DNA of 64,000 nt from Thuidium tamariscinum (GCA_947034885.2 OX344755.2:1552501-1616500), one strand, 5' to 3'. Shown: positions 1 to 11,582, counted from the first letter of the stretch. Made by a program: numbers and translations. Notes: generated by a model not told the origin, from the sequence alone.

Positions 1-330
1 CGTTTTCAACTTGAATTTGCATCTCCCAATCACACAGAAAACGAAAAAAGAAGAAGAGAATCTTGACGCCGAAGTCAAGCACATGGACACCATGACTAAT
101 GTGCAATGTACAAAACCTGAGTAGAGTAGTACGAGACAGTACATTATCCAAGTGTCAACAGATCTGTACACGACTTTCTTTCCTGTGCACGCCGCAATGA
201 GTGCAGCCGGCGCTTTCGGAGCACCTCGGCAATTGAAAATGGATGAAAAGTATTTGAATTAGAGTTGTGGACCAAAAAGTCTATTTTACACTTGGACCTT
301 TTTCAAGCAGTCACTCCTCCATCAAATTTA

Positions 331-650
331 AAACTAACTAGTGTGCCTTGTGCCAATTCCATAACCACAACAGCAATAAAAATAATTATCTAATTTTTTA
401 ATTTATAAGAATTTTGAAATTCAATATCTTTAATGTATAAAGGAGTGCAAGGGCTTTATTGCAATGCAAAAGTTATGAATTTTCAAAAATAAAAGACAAT
501 TCAATTCAGTTTTTTGATTCATAAAAACATCCAATTTCAACAACTTTCACATTGTAGGTCCAAATGAGTCATAGAACAAAGTTTGTGCACCCCTTGAAGC
601 CCTCCTTACAAGAAGCTTTCAAGGAATAACAACAACGTTGTTGGTCACCT
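331..650 (+). repeat. Dispersed repeat, family E, copy 1
   Basis: It opens with ACTAGTGTGCC and a degenerate 'GTGCC..CC' head. An AT-rich middle follows, then a conserved tract containing AACTTTCACATTGTAGG and GTGCACCCC. The same order of motifs occurs near 16334 and 47970. The copy is diverged and its 3' end is not clear. The better copies end in (AAAC)n-like tails, which suggests a non-LTR or SINE-like element. That class is inferred and no coding part is visible. Confidence 0.45.
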
Positions 651-1652
651 CATGATTTGTTAGACACATCATACAAAACAAATAAATCAAACTACCCATC
701 TTCATGGATAGATTACATAACTTGAAAGGTGAGAAAGTAGGACAAAATACATCAAAAATTGAGGTATAGGCAAATGTTACACCTTCCTTTTTGTTCTAAC
801 CAAACATAATTTTGCACCTACAATTACCAAACAATGTGCCATGCTCATGAACTTTATGATTAACATCTATAAACATTGTTTTGGCTCTAAATCACTCTTG
901 GAAGTGCCATACATTAGCCTATCAAATTGGTAGTAGACCAATAGTGGATAGAAAACAACTTTTGGAGTCTTCAAAAGTTGATTTTAACTTCATTTTTTTA
1001 AGTTTTTTAAACACTTCCTCTTGTTCTTTAATTCCTTTCGTCTATCTTTGGCAACTTTTAGGATGTGTCACGAGATTAAATTCTTATATGGACTTAAATA
1101 CATGGAGAAAGGTCTTAATGAAAAATGAATCTTTTTTACCATGACTCTAGGAGCAATTTTTTTAAAGAACGCAATTTATTGCTCAATAGCCATGATGTAT
1201 TTAAGATGACCATATTTTGCATAATAAGCTATGTGGGTAAATTTTCAATCAATTTACGTTACAATTACACTTATGTACGTATGTATGTAAGTACATATGC
1301 ACATATTTACTAGTACCATGGCATAATTTCAATCAAACATCTTTTTTCATAGATTTTCTTGACTATATCCATTTTCTCATCTCAACATATTCATTAGAAG
1401 GGATTTGAAGTAAGGGAAGGCTTTTTCAAGCTTGTTTCCTTTATTTTCAATGCAATGAAAGAGTGTTTGGTGGTTATCAAAATAATAATTACTAAAAAAA
1501 ATTCAAGAAATTCAAGAATAAGTTTCAAATACAAATTTTGTATCAAATATTTGATGTAGACATTTTCAACCACATAGGATGCTAATTTTGCACAATTCTA
1601 AGAGTTTTGTGCTATTTAGAAAGTAGGAACTCATAGTCTTGTTTAGTAGAGT

Positions 1653-2692
1653 CATTGCAAGAAACATTGATTTTTTTGCATAGTGTTTTTTAAAATTGGT
1701 TTGGAAAACGCTATAACTTTTAGAAATTAATTCAATGCAAGGAACAAAAAATGTGTTTCTAGATGTCTTGATAATAATTCTATTTATTATTTTTCAAAAA
1801 ACATCATTTTATATTTAAAAGTCAATTTTGTTAATTTGTCATACATTTAAATTTAGGATTTTTGACTATAAAAAGTAGTCTAAATTAATTATTTTTAGTT
1901 AAATTTTTTGTAGCATATCCCTACAATGAGTATATACATTTCTATCAAAATACATTATTCTATATCCTCCATGTTCATACAAGTAGGCTTCCCTTGCATA
2001 TGCAATTCCAACTAATAATAATGGTTTTGACCTCATTTTCTTAGACAAATCTTATCACCATCAAGTCTTTACATATGAAAAAATTGAGTTTCTTTAATTT
2101 TATTATTTTTGATTTATTATAATTAAAACCTCAAAGTATCCCTTTTTCTATTCAAACTTCTATGTCCAACAATACATTACAAAAACACATTTTCTAACGT
2201 TTTAATCTGCAAAAAGTAGGAAATTTTTTTTCAAAAAATCAAAAAATTTACCATTTGTGAGGACTTAATGGTTATGAGATTTGACCAAAAAAATTACATC
2301 AAAACCATTTGAATTGTTTAAAAGTATATGTACAAGGGATGCGTACTTGCAAGAACATGGAAGATATAGAATAATGTATTTTTAGATGCCCTTTGATAGG
2401 AATGTCTTTACCTACTATATAAATGTATCACAAAAAATTCACCTAAAAATAAATAATTCAGACCACTTTTGTAGTGAAAAACCTTCAATTCAAGAATGTG
2501 ACAAATTAACAAAATTGACTTTTAAATAAAAAATTATTTTAAAGAATTTCCAAAAATATAAGGAATATATTAACAATCAAGATAGCTAAAAATAGATATT
2601 TTTTCCATAGGATTTATCATTCAAAAGTTGTGAAAGATGATAAGAGAGCCACTTTCATTGTGACAGAAAAACAAACAGTATTTCTTGCAATT
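1653..2692. mobile_element. Non-autonomous TIR element, family A, copy 1
   Basis: The left end reads ATTGCAAGAAACATTG and the right end is its diverged inverse (TATTTCTTGCAAT). The interior is AT-rich and non-coding. At least five other copies with the same TTGCAAGAAA terminal motif lie in this window. This copy is about 1.04 kb, longer than the usual 0.7 kb, so it may hold further insertions. It codes for no transposase. Confidence 0.5.
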
Positions 2693-2844
2693 ACCTACTT
2701 GGATGAATCTCATCTAATTATCTACTTATATCACTAAACCTACCGTACTACATATGAAAAATTGCAAAGCTACTTTCTATCAAGAATAATTCATTAATAA
2801 AAATTCCTACTACATGATGTTTTCATTTTCAAAATAATTTTTGT

Positions 2845-2876
2845 TTATATATATGTATATATATGTATACATATAT
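2845..2876. repeat. AT-rich simple repeat (TATATATG-like)
   Basis: Alternating TATATATGTA units form a short microsatellite. No gene is nearby. Confidence 0.7.
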
Positions 2877-3375
2877 TGATTATGTAAAATTTTATAAATC
2901 CATAAGTAGCCCTATATACTATATAAAATCGTACCCATTTGAATTAAATGAATTATTTATATTAATTTATGTAGTTTAAAAAAAAATTGATAGTGATCTT
3001 TCTACTTTTGGCCCAATTCCATCCAAAAAACATCCAAGTCCATTATTTTTAGAACAAAATCAAAGCATTTTATGACAACAAGGGATAACAAGTTAGTCCA
3101 TTAATGGTGAATATTTAGTATTTGATTTGGCATATATTGGTTGTTTATAAGACAATTATAGCTCGATCTACTCTATAAGTGGTTATGTAATTTTAGGGTA
3201 AACCACTTCAAAAATTCATAAAATTTACAACTTTCATCAAAAAATAATAACTCTACTTGGGTTTGAATCATGAAATATGTACATACCTCTGCAAAATACG
3301 TGATTTTCATATATTTGGCCCCAAGGTATTCAAATTGATAATTAGGGTGGTGAGAGGCTTGTCTAATACTCTACC

Positions 3376-4433
3376 TTAACTCTTAAAGGACCATAACATT
3401 CAATAGCATATTGTGGCACCGCCTTCCTTGTACAATGAGAGGTGTGGCATATTCCACACCCCAACAGCTTTTCCATCCTCTACTTGTCTACTTCCTTTAA
3501 TACTTAGTTACTAATGAAACATTGTTGGGGGGTCGAATATTCCACACCCTCCAAAGGCAATGCCAACCAATGCTAGTGAATGTTATGACTAAGCTACATA
3601 TTTTGGCAGCACAAAGATTCTAGGCAAGTCACTACAAATGGGATTTTTGTTTTATATTTATTTTACAAAACATAGCTTGGACAAGGTTTTTCTTCAAGGC
3701 CAAAATTTTTATTGTATAATATATAGATTTTGTCTCAACCCATGAAATAAAAATCATTTTTTACACAGTCATGATAATGAACTTTTTTTTTCTAAGATTT
3801 TAGTATGAGTGGAAAGCTTTGAATCATTTCATTTTTATTAATGAGATGTAATTTGTGAGGGATTATAGTTTGTGGATACCTATAGATTCTCCATTCAAAA
3901 ATAAACTTTGAAGTCCTTTATTTAATTGAATTTTCAATACTTTTGGAAAATATAAAATCATAAGATGTAGATTGCTTATTACAACCATTGGGATTGGCAT
4001 TTTTCAATTCCATAACTAAATTCATAGCAATTTAATATTTTGAATCATTTTCTACTTCCTTATACTTATTACTTTTTGCCTTCATGTTTAATACCTCCAA
4101 ATGATTTAACATTTCTTAAGCATGCAGCCAATTTGCCTTGAACAATGAATCTTAAAGAGCACCACCAATATGGACATTTTTTCTTATATATGTGACCTTG
4201 TGAAGTATAAATGCCCATTTCTTAAGAAGACCCAAAATAAATTTTTGTCAATTCAAATGCTAATATATTGCAACCAACACACTTGTAATTTCTGAAATTT
4301 TCTACATTTTTTCAATCTAGTGTATTATAAGATCCTATAGTTAAATGTGTCTAAAAATGTTTTTTTCTCTAAAATTTGGTACTTGTACTAGAAGTAACAA
4401 TTTTGGAGCTTTTTTGGTGAAGCTATAGTCAAG
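3376..4433 (+). mobile_element. TIR element, family G, copy 1 (diverged)
   Basis: The left end, TTAACTCTTAAAGGACCAT, resembles the terminal repeat of the better copy at 31194. About 650 bp of the interior (3750-4430) matches 31470-32105 in the same order. Examples are the tracts with AAAGCTTTGAATCAT and AACCATTGGGATTGGCATTTTT. The right end has decayed. No coding sequence is visible. Confidence 0.5.
3439..3551. repeat. Small foldback inside family G copy 1
   Basis: GAGGTGTGGCATATTCCACA at the left is matched by an inverted, slightly diverged copy at the right (ATATTCCACACCCTC). It is absent from the corresponding part of the 31194 copy, so it looks like a secondary insertion. Confidence 0.4.
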
Positions 4434-4958
4434 GAAATCTATAGGTTCAGGTAAAAGACTCTTGAATCTAGTTAGATATTTAAAATTACCCCTATAAGTA
4501 GCTATAAAATGGATATGAATTGGTCCTTAAATTGACCTTGTTAATCGTGGAATGGATTTGAGAATGGATTGTATGAAAGAACATTATTTATTGAAAGAAA
4601 CAATCATTTTCCTTGATTTTTCCATTAGGTTCTTTATAAATTGTGAGTTAACAATTTATGAAAGACCTATGACATAATTTGTTTGAAATTCATAAGTAAT
4701 TTGATACTACTTCAAAAAATTTGAAATCATGTGTGCTACATTCTGCTTCTATTTTCTTTTATTTGAAAAATGAATTAAAAATATCTTCATTAAAGGAAAT
4801 GTATGAATATGATGGATCAACCATGAAATGCGTGGTTTTTGAGCCTCCTACCCTAAGATAGAACAATCCATTCAATCAAATAGTTGACACCAAAGGAATG
4901 TCCCTATAATAGTTTGTTTTTCAATAATTGAGATTTAGGCCACAATCAATGTTTTACC

Positions 4959-5687
4959 TAAGGGTGGTTTTAAGAAAGGCCTCACATTTTATGTCTTGTT
5001 TTGTCAAAAGTGCAATTTCTATAGGAATACTACAAGTACTATGAAATACATCAATCTTAATTGTTAATCTAAAAAAACAATAGTTGAAAGTACTAATTTG
5101 AATTCTATGACTATTTGTAAGTCTAAAAATAGTACTATTTGAAAAAAAATTATAGTTTCCATAGATAGTAGATACAATGAAGTACAAATTAATAATAAAT
5201 AGAAAATCAAGAATAAAAATTTCAATTCATGAAGACTTGATGGTGATCAAATTTCACCAAAAAAATGAAGTTGAAACCATCTTTAATGTTTAGAAGTGTG
5301 TGTGCAATTGAATCCTATTTTCACAAACATAGAGGCTATAAAATTATCAATTTTTAAATGCCCATTTGTAGACACATGCCTTTTTAGTGTAGGAATAGCC
5401 TATACAAATTTTAAGTCTACATCATTAAATTTGAGTACTCTTTAATACTAAAAAATCTAAACCATAAAATGTGACAAATTAGCTAAATTGAAATGTAATG
5501 AGAAAATATTTTTTTGGATATTTCTAAAAAACAATTAATCTCATTACTACCAAAGTTCTGAATTAGTCATCTTTAATAAAAAATTTCAAGTACATTAGCT
5601 TCGTGCTCCAAAAGTTATGACCAATGGCAATTTTGTTACATAAAATGTGATGCCAAAAACTACACCCCTTTCTTGCAATCACCCTTA
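4959..5687. mobile_element. Non-autonomous TIR element, family A, copy 2
   Basis: The ends are TAAGGGTGGTTTTAAGAAAG at the left and the inverse of TAAGGGTGATTGCAAGAAAG at the right. TA at both outer edges suggests a TA target-site duplication of the Tc1/mariner type. Length is about 0.73 kb, typical for the family here. The interior shares phrases such as CAAATTAGC and GAGATTTCACCAAAA with copies 4 and 5. It codes for nothing. Confidence 0.6.
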
Positions 5688-6638
5688 ACAATAATTGAGT
5701 GATTAGTGACTTGATTAAAAACTTTTAACTTCTTAGTGTAATTTCATTATAGGAAGTGATTTTTTTTGAAATTATTGTAATTGCTTTGGGTGTGTTAGAT
5801 GAGCATTTTGAATACATTTTTTTTAAACAAATAAAATTTTGCTTCATTGTAGCAAAGGCTAGTTATAAATGTCATGGTTGGAAGACATCAACAAGGACCA
5901 CAAGACAATAGAGACATTCTAGTGAACATGTGAGTACAAACTCACGACTAGAGGTGCAAAAAGTAGGGAATATGGATACAAATTTTGTTGTTTTTCAAGA
6001 GTGGTCTAAAGACTCTTTTGAGCCATGATGGACTAAACACTTCAAAAATTCATAGCAAACTTATACTTTGTCAAATAGAAAAAATTTCAATTTGCTCTCA
6101 TTGTTTTGCTCACTTGTCTTTATGTGGGGAAAAATTTAAGAAATTTGAGCAATGACATATGTACAAACTCCTAATCCTCACCACAATATCTGAGTTAATT
6201 ATAAAGTTCATCCTAGATTTTTGAACGGGTATCAAGGGAAGATTGGGGAAGATCTAACTAAGAATAGTAGTAAAGAAATACAACACCAAACTCCATCAAA
6301 ATTTAGTTTTGGTGCTTTAAGGAATTTTGTCATATGTTGTTTCCATACTGTAATTCTTGGACTTATATTGCACACATTGTACAATTAACTCTAATGGGTT
6401 GTTCAACCCTTGAAGGACAAACCATGGTGACTGTGAAATCATCCATTTTGACACCATGGGAATTATTATTATTTTTTTAAATCTAAAAACTCTCATTGCA
6501 AGTCAAAATACTATAGAAGATCTCCCCTTCTCACACAAAATTTCAAAGATGAATAATTGCACTTTTGTCCTACAAAGAAAGATTCTCTGTCATCCTTAGG
6601 ATGCCAAACGTCCGTGTCAAAGTTTGAGGAATGAGGAT

Positions 6639-6855
6639 TAAGGAAGAGGCACCCAATGGCGTCCCTGTACCCAATGCCGTCCGTTTCTACAGCAGTCATT
6701 CATTCTAGAACAGAAATGTAGCGGGATTGTAGACTGGTTATTGTTTTAGGTCAAAAGAAATAAGCCATGTATTGTCTACCTACATTTATAGCCTGAAATG
6801 ATTGTGTGCTGTAGAAAAGGACGGCATTGGGACGCCATTGGGTGCCTCTCCCTTA
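6639..6855. repeat. Inverted repeat upstream of kinase A
   Basis: Arms at 6639-6694 and 6807-6855 are inverse copies, sharing GAGGCACCCAATGGCGTCCC, CAATGCCGTCC and TTCTACAGCA. The left arm carries a few extra bases. The spacer is about 110 bp. The arms are GC-richer than the AT-rich DNA to their left. It could be a foldback element or a hairpin transcript near the kinase promoter region. Confidence 0.6.
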
Positions 6856-7140
6856 TTTAAACTTAAATGAGGCTGGCCAGTCCGTCACGATGTTTGGCTA
6901 CTGTAGTGCTGGTGGACATCAAGTCATGGTAAACAGCGTGCCTTCCGGCGCAAGTGAATCAACACAAGCACCAGCACTTCCGTATTGCGCTATGGGAATA
7001 ATATGGCGAGAAACCCCAATAGAAGGATTCCACGAAGAAATTCCCAAAAACCTGCATTACCCACATACTGCAAACTGATCCACGACAATCCCCACCAATT
7101 GCACACACAGCGACGAGGAGGGTTTAAAACCCCACCAGAA

Positions 7141-8411
7141 TCACCCTTTTACTGAGCCAGACCGAGGAAATCGGATCTGGAGCGTCCGGCGAGAGGGCAG
7201 TGCGTTCAGTGGGGCGGGGGAGGTTCTGCTTCGGCGGCTGGCGACCTGACCGAGTAGGACGCTCGTCGTAAAACTCTTAGTGCGACACCTTGTGCCTATG
7301 TGTTGATGATCATACCCGTGTTGTCGGTAGCACACTGCAGTTGTGCGAGGCCTCCGCCAACACTCGGAGGGATCAGTGTTTGAGTTTGCCTATCAAAGAT
7401 TTTGCACTGCTTGGGTTCAAGTCAGCATTCTGCAAGATTGGTCTTGGTTGGGAAGGACTGTCGGTAGAAGAAGAAACCTTCGTTGCGTAACTATGTAGGA
7501 CACGACCTACTAGTACAAGACTTCTCTGATGGTTTCACGATAGTGATTACCCTCGTTTCCCTAGTGAGGATATCAGATGCTTTTGCACTGGGAACCGGGA
7601 TCCGTGACATGCAGTAGACAAGGAGAATTGGTGCCCATGAACCCAAGCAGAGAGAGGACTCCACTCGCTCCAGGGGGAAGAGTTGCATGTACCTGGGAAT
7701 GGCAATTCTGGAAGCAGAGACAGTCCTCCTGTGCTTCCCAGTACGTGTGTAACCATTTGGAGGTTTGAAAAATTCACCAAGAGTACTATAGTTCAAGCTC
7801 TGTGTGAACTTCTAACTGCATCAGGAGCTTCAAGAGTAAGCGAGTTTGCATTACTGTCGGTAGAGGACTTGGAAGAGGAAAACCAACATACTAGGTGTGG
7901 GTTTTCTTTTTTTGGAATCAATGCTCCCTTTTAGATGAAGTCCTCGGATCCCAACTTCAAGATTTTCTTTGAAGCCATGTGCGTGAATTGCAAACCACAT
8001 GGAGCGGGGGGAGTAGTGTTCATGAGACAATCAGAAGAGCCGTGCAAGCTGACCCGTGAATTGAAACTGTCAAATGCTCAAGGTCTTTAAATATGTTGGA
8101 TACGCCTGCATTGCTTGAGCTCATCTTCGTCTCGCTCTACCGACAACCTGGTGCTGCCTTTGCTCTAAAATGGGGTTCAAAGATTTCACTTGTTTTTTTA
8201 TTCCCGGGCAGGTTACTTTGCACTGATGTGAGCTCTCTTGTATAGCTTACTTTTCATTTTAGTTCCCATTGCGTGAAGCGGTTGGATCCACATCCTAGTC
8301 TCTAGTATCCTCATATCGGTCTCTTATACGCAGGAATCGTCTAGGGTGAAGGGTATAGGGTTAACTCCAATAGTGGTAATAATATTTCTAGATAATTGTT
8401 CCAGGAGCACC
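7141..8411 (+). promoter_or_regulatory. 5' region of kinase A, shared with copy B
   Basis: A GC-richer stretch with no long reading frame of its own precedes the kinase start. Parts match the region before kinase copy B: CTGGGAATGGCAATTCT near 7690 with 27095, AAGCGGTTGGATCCA at 8277 with 27351, and the stretch before each start codon. The shared DNA shows that the duplicated unit included upstream sequence. It probably holds the promoter and 5' UTR; no TATA box could be fixed. Confidence 0.45.
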
Positions 8412-9494
8412 ATGGCGACCTCATCGGGAAGTTTTAATGGTGGAGAACAAATTGATGAAGAGATGCCTGAGTTTCTTCCGATTCCTCCATCGGACATCAA
8501 GATCGGTGAGCAAATTGGACGGGGCGGCTTCTCGACAGTGCACCGGGCCATCTGGCGTGGGAGGCAGTGTGCTGCTAAAATTGTACAAACTGCGAATGTG
8601 CTGGCCATACAGAGGGAAGTGGCGATCCTCTCCAAGCTCAGTCATCCCCACATTATGGGTTGCATTGGATTTTCTGTGGACCACGTTGGGAAACCAAGTC
8701 GCTGCATGATTTTGATGGAGTTGATGGAGAGTGACTTGCGTCACCTCATGAATGAGCGCTTGGAGAACATGGCCGAGGATGCATTGCCATTCAGTGAGGC
8801 CGAGGCTGTGAACATCCTTCGTCAAATTTCGTCAGGGATGGAGTACTTGCATGGTGAGGGTGTTTTTCATGGTGACCTGAAGGCCTCCAATGTACTCGTG
8901 TCGCATGATTGTGATGGCAAAATTCTTGTCAAAATCACAGACTTCGGTGTGTCCCAGATGGTGAAGCTGGACCCTGCCGAAAAGTCGGAGGAGTTCATCA
9001 GGAAGAAGCACTTCCGTGGTGCCGTAGGAACGCGCGGCTATCAAGCTCCAGAAGTATCATCATCGAGCATGATGGTTGATTTTGCTAAAATAAGTGCAAC
9101 GGCCAGGTTCAGGGGTCCTGAAGATTATAAGAGAAAATTGAAGGTATACGAGAGAAAGCCTAAGGAGTTCTACTCAGCCAAGGCCGACATATATTGCTTT
9201 GCAATGACATGCTATGAGATTCTGTCAGGACGCATTCCCTTCGAATCTGTTAGGAAACCAGACATTCCTGCACTGGTGTTGCAAGGAGTTAGGCCGGAGC
9301 TCCCGCATGGTCTGGATCGGCGCTTGGTGGCTCTCATAACTGAGTGCTGGGACGAAAAACCTAAGAAAAGGCCCAGATTCAGTGAAATCAATAGCTTTCA
9401 CCTGAAAAGGGTCTCCGAGGACCAAAGTCGCAAGAAAGCACCAAAGTGCTGGGGTCGTGTGTTGAGGAGGTTCCGAAGAGACAATCGGAAGTAG
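8412..9494 (+). CDS. Protein kinase, TKL-like, non-RD (copy A, intact)
   Basis: A 360-residue single-exon kinase that probably phosphorylates Ser/Thr. The ATG at 8412 sits in CACCATGG and aligns with the start of copy B. Visible motifs: glycine loop GRGGFSTV (36-43), AAK lysine 56, probable helix-C Glu69, HGDLKASN (153-160), DFG (177-179), APE (212-214) and DIYCFAMTCYEIL with Asp259. HGD replaces HRD, so this is a non-RD kinase, but all residues needed for catalysis appear present. About 40 residues (216-255) separate APE from the helix-F region, longer than usual. The C-terminus is basic (RRFRRDNRK). There is no signal peptide or membrane segment, so it is likely cytosolic. It resembles bryophyte and lycophyte TKL kinases; substrate and pathway are unknown. 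A short TIR element begins 9 bp after the stop. Confidence 0.85.
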   Translation: MATSSGSFNGGEQIDEEMPEFLPIPPSDIKIGEQIGRGGFSTVHRAIWRGRQCAAKIVQTANVLAIQREVAILSKLSHPHIMGCIGFSVDHVGKPSRCMILMELMESDLRHLMNERLENMAEDALPFSEAEAVNILRQISSGMEYLHGEGVFHGDLKASNVLVSHDCDGKILVKITDFGVSQMVKLDPAEKSEEFIRKKHFRGAVGTRGYQAPEVSSSSMMVDFAKISATARFRGPEDYKRKLKVYERKPKEFYSAKADIYCFAMTCYEILSGRIPFESVRKPDIPALVLQGVRPELPHGLDRRLVALITECWDEKPKKRPRFSEINSFHLKRVSEDQSRKKAPKCWGRVLRRFRRDNRK

Positions 9495-9502
9495 CAGCAG
9501 TT

Positions 9503-10240
9503 GGGGGCAATTGCAAGAAACACTTGTCCTATTTTTCGTCACACCTCATGTGCTGATTTGTTTTTTGGCCATAACTTCTATGTTTTGACTCCAAATGACT
9601 CAAAATTTATAGAGAAGATACTCATAGGTACCATACACATTCTCTAATTTTTTCATAATTTTCAAAAATAGTTTGATTTCAAAATAGTACTAGTGATTGA
9701 ATGTCACACTTGGCAGTTTAGGGGTTTTTAGTCACTAAGGAGTACCTTTTTTTAATGATTTTGAGATGAAATTTGGATGAGATGGTCTCCTAATAGACTT
9801 ATAGCTCTCCACATGAGGGATTTTGAGAAAAGTTATTTTTATGATGAGTGGAAGTTGACAGAGTCAGCTTCCTTCTAGTTGCATTTTGAAACATATAAAG
9901 TATTATTTTAGTGATTTTTTTGATGAATGACCATCTCCATAAAGTTGTTGCAAATGACCACTTTTTATTTTTTGTATTTACTTATTTTTATTAATTTTCC
10001 CGAATTAAAACATGAAGGTATGTATTTTCTTGAGATTTGGCGCTTTTTAAGTTCTCCTACTTAGAGAATTTTTCTATCAATTTCCTTCGGTGAAAACCTT
10101 CATTTTATGGGTGTATACATTATTCTTATTTTTCAAATTTTTTTCAAATTGATTTTCTAATTTTAAAGTACTCTAGAAAAAGTCACAAGTATTGTAGTAA
10201 AACGCAACAAATAGGACAAGTGTTTCTTGCAATCACCCTT
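9503..10240. mobile_element. Non-autonomous TIR element, family A, copy 3
   Basis: The ends carry a shared inverted repeat, ATTGCAAGAAACACTTGTCC at the left and its inverse at the right, continuing into AAGGGTG-like bases. Length is about 0.74 kb and the interior is AT-rich and non-coding. It lies immediately behind the stop codon of kinase A, probably in the 3' UTR. The matching place behind kinase copy B lacks it, so the insertion is younger than the duplication or has been lost from B. Confidence 0.65.
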
Positions 10241-11240
10241 GGCAGGATGAGAGGTCACCGGTAGAATTGGCGGTATTCAGTTAGCAACTTAAGTCCTACT
10301 TTGGCCAGAAAAGAAGCACTGAGGTTGAGGTAGAGGATACTACTGCATCACTTTCAGCATTTCAGCATTTGGAGAAGTGCTCTGTGAGGAGATCAATATA
10401 AAGCTGTGGAAAGACTTTGGCTCTGTGTACTAGAGCCAAAGTCTCTCATGATCCATTTTTTATCACTGTGCACTGGAGTAATTTCATACGCAAAGTGGGA
10501 GGTTGAAGAACATTTGGAAATGATATATATAATATGTATATATGAATCAACCCCATGTCTATTCAGTAATCAATGGCCATATATACCAACTTGCATAGAT
10601 GAGATGTTGGTGACAGCTGTCGGCAGAGGAGAAAAGATCCCTAATGCTTTACCCAGAGGGTTTTTTTTTTTTTTTTTCTCAAGTCATTATCCAGAATAGA
10701 TGGATATGGAGACTGGAGAGAGAGAGAGTGGTAAGGAGCTCCCGGCGTCCGCTTGAAAGATTTCATACCTGCCACAAGGGCAACGTTGCGCGACTCACAA
10801 GAGTCATCAGCGACTGAAGCAGGCCAGACCACTTCAATTTGGGTGAGAATTGAAATGAATCTCTTTTGTGACACACAGTGCACCTGACACTGCAGCTCCT
10901 GGATCGCTAACTTTGTGTGTTAATTTTTTCACTTCTCGATGTTACTGATTACCTCAAGGTTAAGGTGCACTGACAAGACCGTCAATCTTCTTAGTTCCAC
11001 AGACTCGTGTAGCTTTGCAACTGCACTACGAATGAATCTCAATCTCTTCTAGCATGCATAACTTCTTAGTAAGTTTGATCCATTCTCGACTACCTTGCGC
11101 TTAAATCATGAATGTGATGGAATCAGGAGCTCATTTCATAGTGCATACTTACCTGCATTGTAGATGAAGCTTATTTTAGTTGGGTACCACAAGCTCCGTT
11201 TTTGAATCCCACTAAGCGTGCTGTGCACGAAAGTTTTGCT
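10241..11240 (+). repeat. Duplicated 3' flank of the kinase unit (copy A)
   Basis: Stretches match DNA behind kinase copy B: CAGCATTTGGAGAAGTGCT (10360 with 28810), the part around AAAGTGGGAGGTTGAAGAA (10495 with 28950), and AAATCATGAATGTGATGG (11104 with 29156). Copy A carries an extra 0.4 kb between the last two blocks, which includes the SINE-like element at 10658. No coding sequence is recognised. Confidence 0.6.
10658..10905 (-). mobile_element. SINE-like element with A tail, copy 1
   Basis: On the minus strand it ends in a run of 17 A (plus-strand T run at 10661-10677). The body is GC-richer and includes GTGGTCTGGCCTGC, the small hairpin GACTC-TTGT-GAGTC, and GCCGGGAGCTCC. A second diverged copy in the same orientation is at about 23530-23765. 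Length, A tail and a structured head fit a SINE. No clear RNA polymerase III B box was found, so the class is tentative. Confidence 0.45.
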
Positions 11241-11302
11241 TAGCGTTCTTGCATTGCATCGTTCTGATTGTCGACAGCAACGACTGCCTTCATCACTCAA
11301 AC

Positions 11303-11582
11303 CAACCTACACTAAACAGTGAAATTAGGTTGCCCCTTGCCAATTCCTCAACACTCCACACTATATACATAATTATCAGTATTGTACAAGAATGCCCTCC
11401 TTTTGAATTAGTTATTGGTGTTGTTAGAAGTTGGAACTCATGAACCCCTATGTGTACAAATGGAACTAGTATTTGTAGAAATATTCGTTGACTTTGATGG
11501 CTTGTATAGTACTCCGTAACATTCTTAGAATAAGACAACCTTATTGTAAGAGCAACCTAATTTCACTATTTAGTATAGGTTG
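11303..11582. mobile_element. MITE with 31-bp terminal inverted repeats
   Basis: The left end (11303-11333) begins CAACCTACACTAAACAGTG and the right end is its inverse with three or so differences. Total length is 280 bp. The interior is AT-rich without coding potential. The motif ACTAAA..GTG recalls other elements here, but the sequence is a separate family. No target duplication was clear. Confidence 0.65.

Noticed and set aside
8346-8411. Upstream extension of kinase A by 22 residues
   Set aside because: The extension begins at GTG, and the ATG at 8412 is in a strong context and aligns with copy B.
10641-10883. 80-residue minus-strand frame starting MHCVSQ, with a similar start at 23749
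   Set aside because: The two copies diverge by indels that change frame, and the sequence fits a SINE-like repeat better than a peptide.
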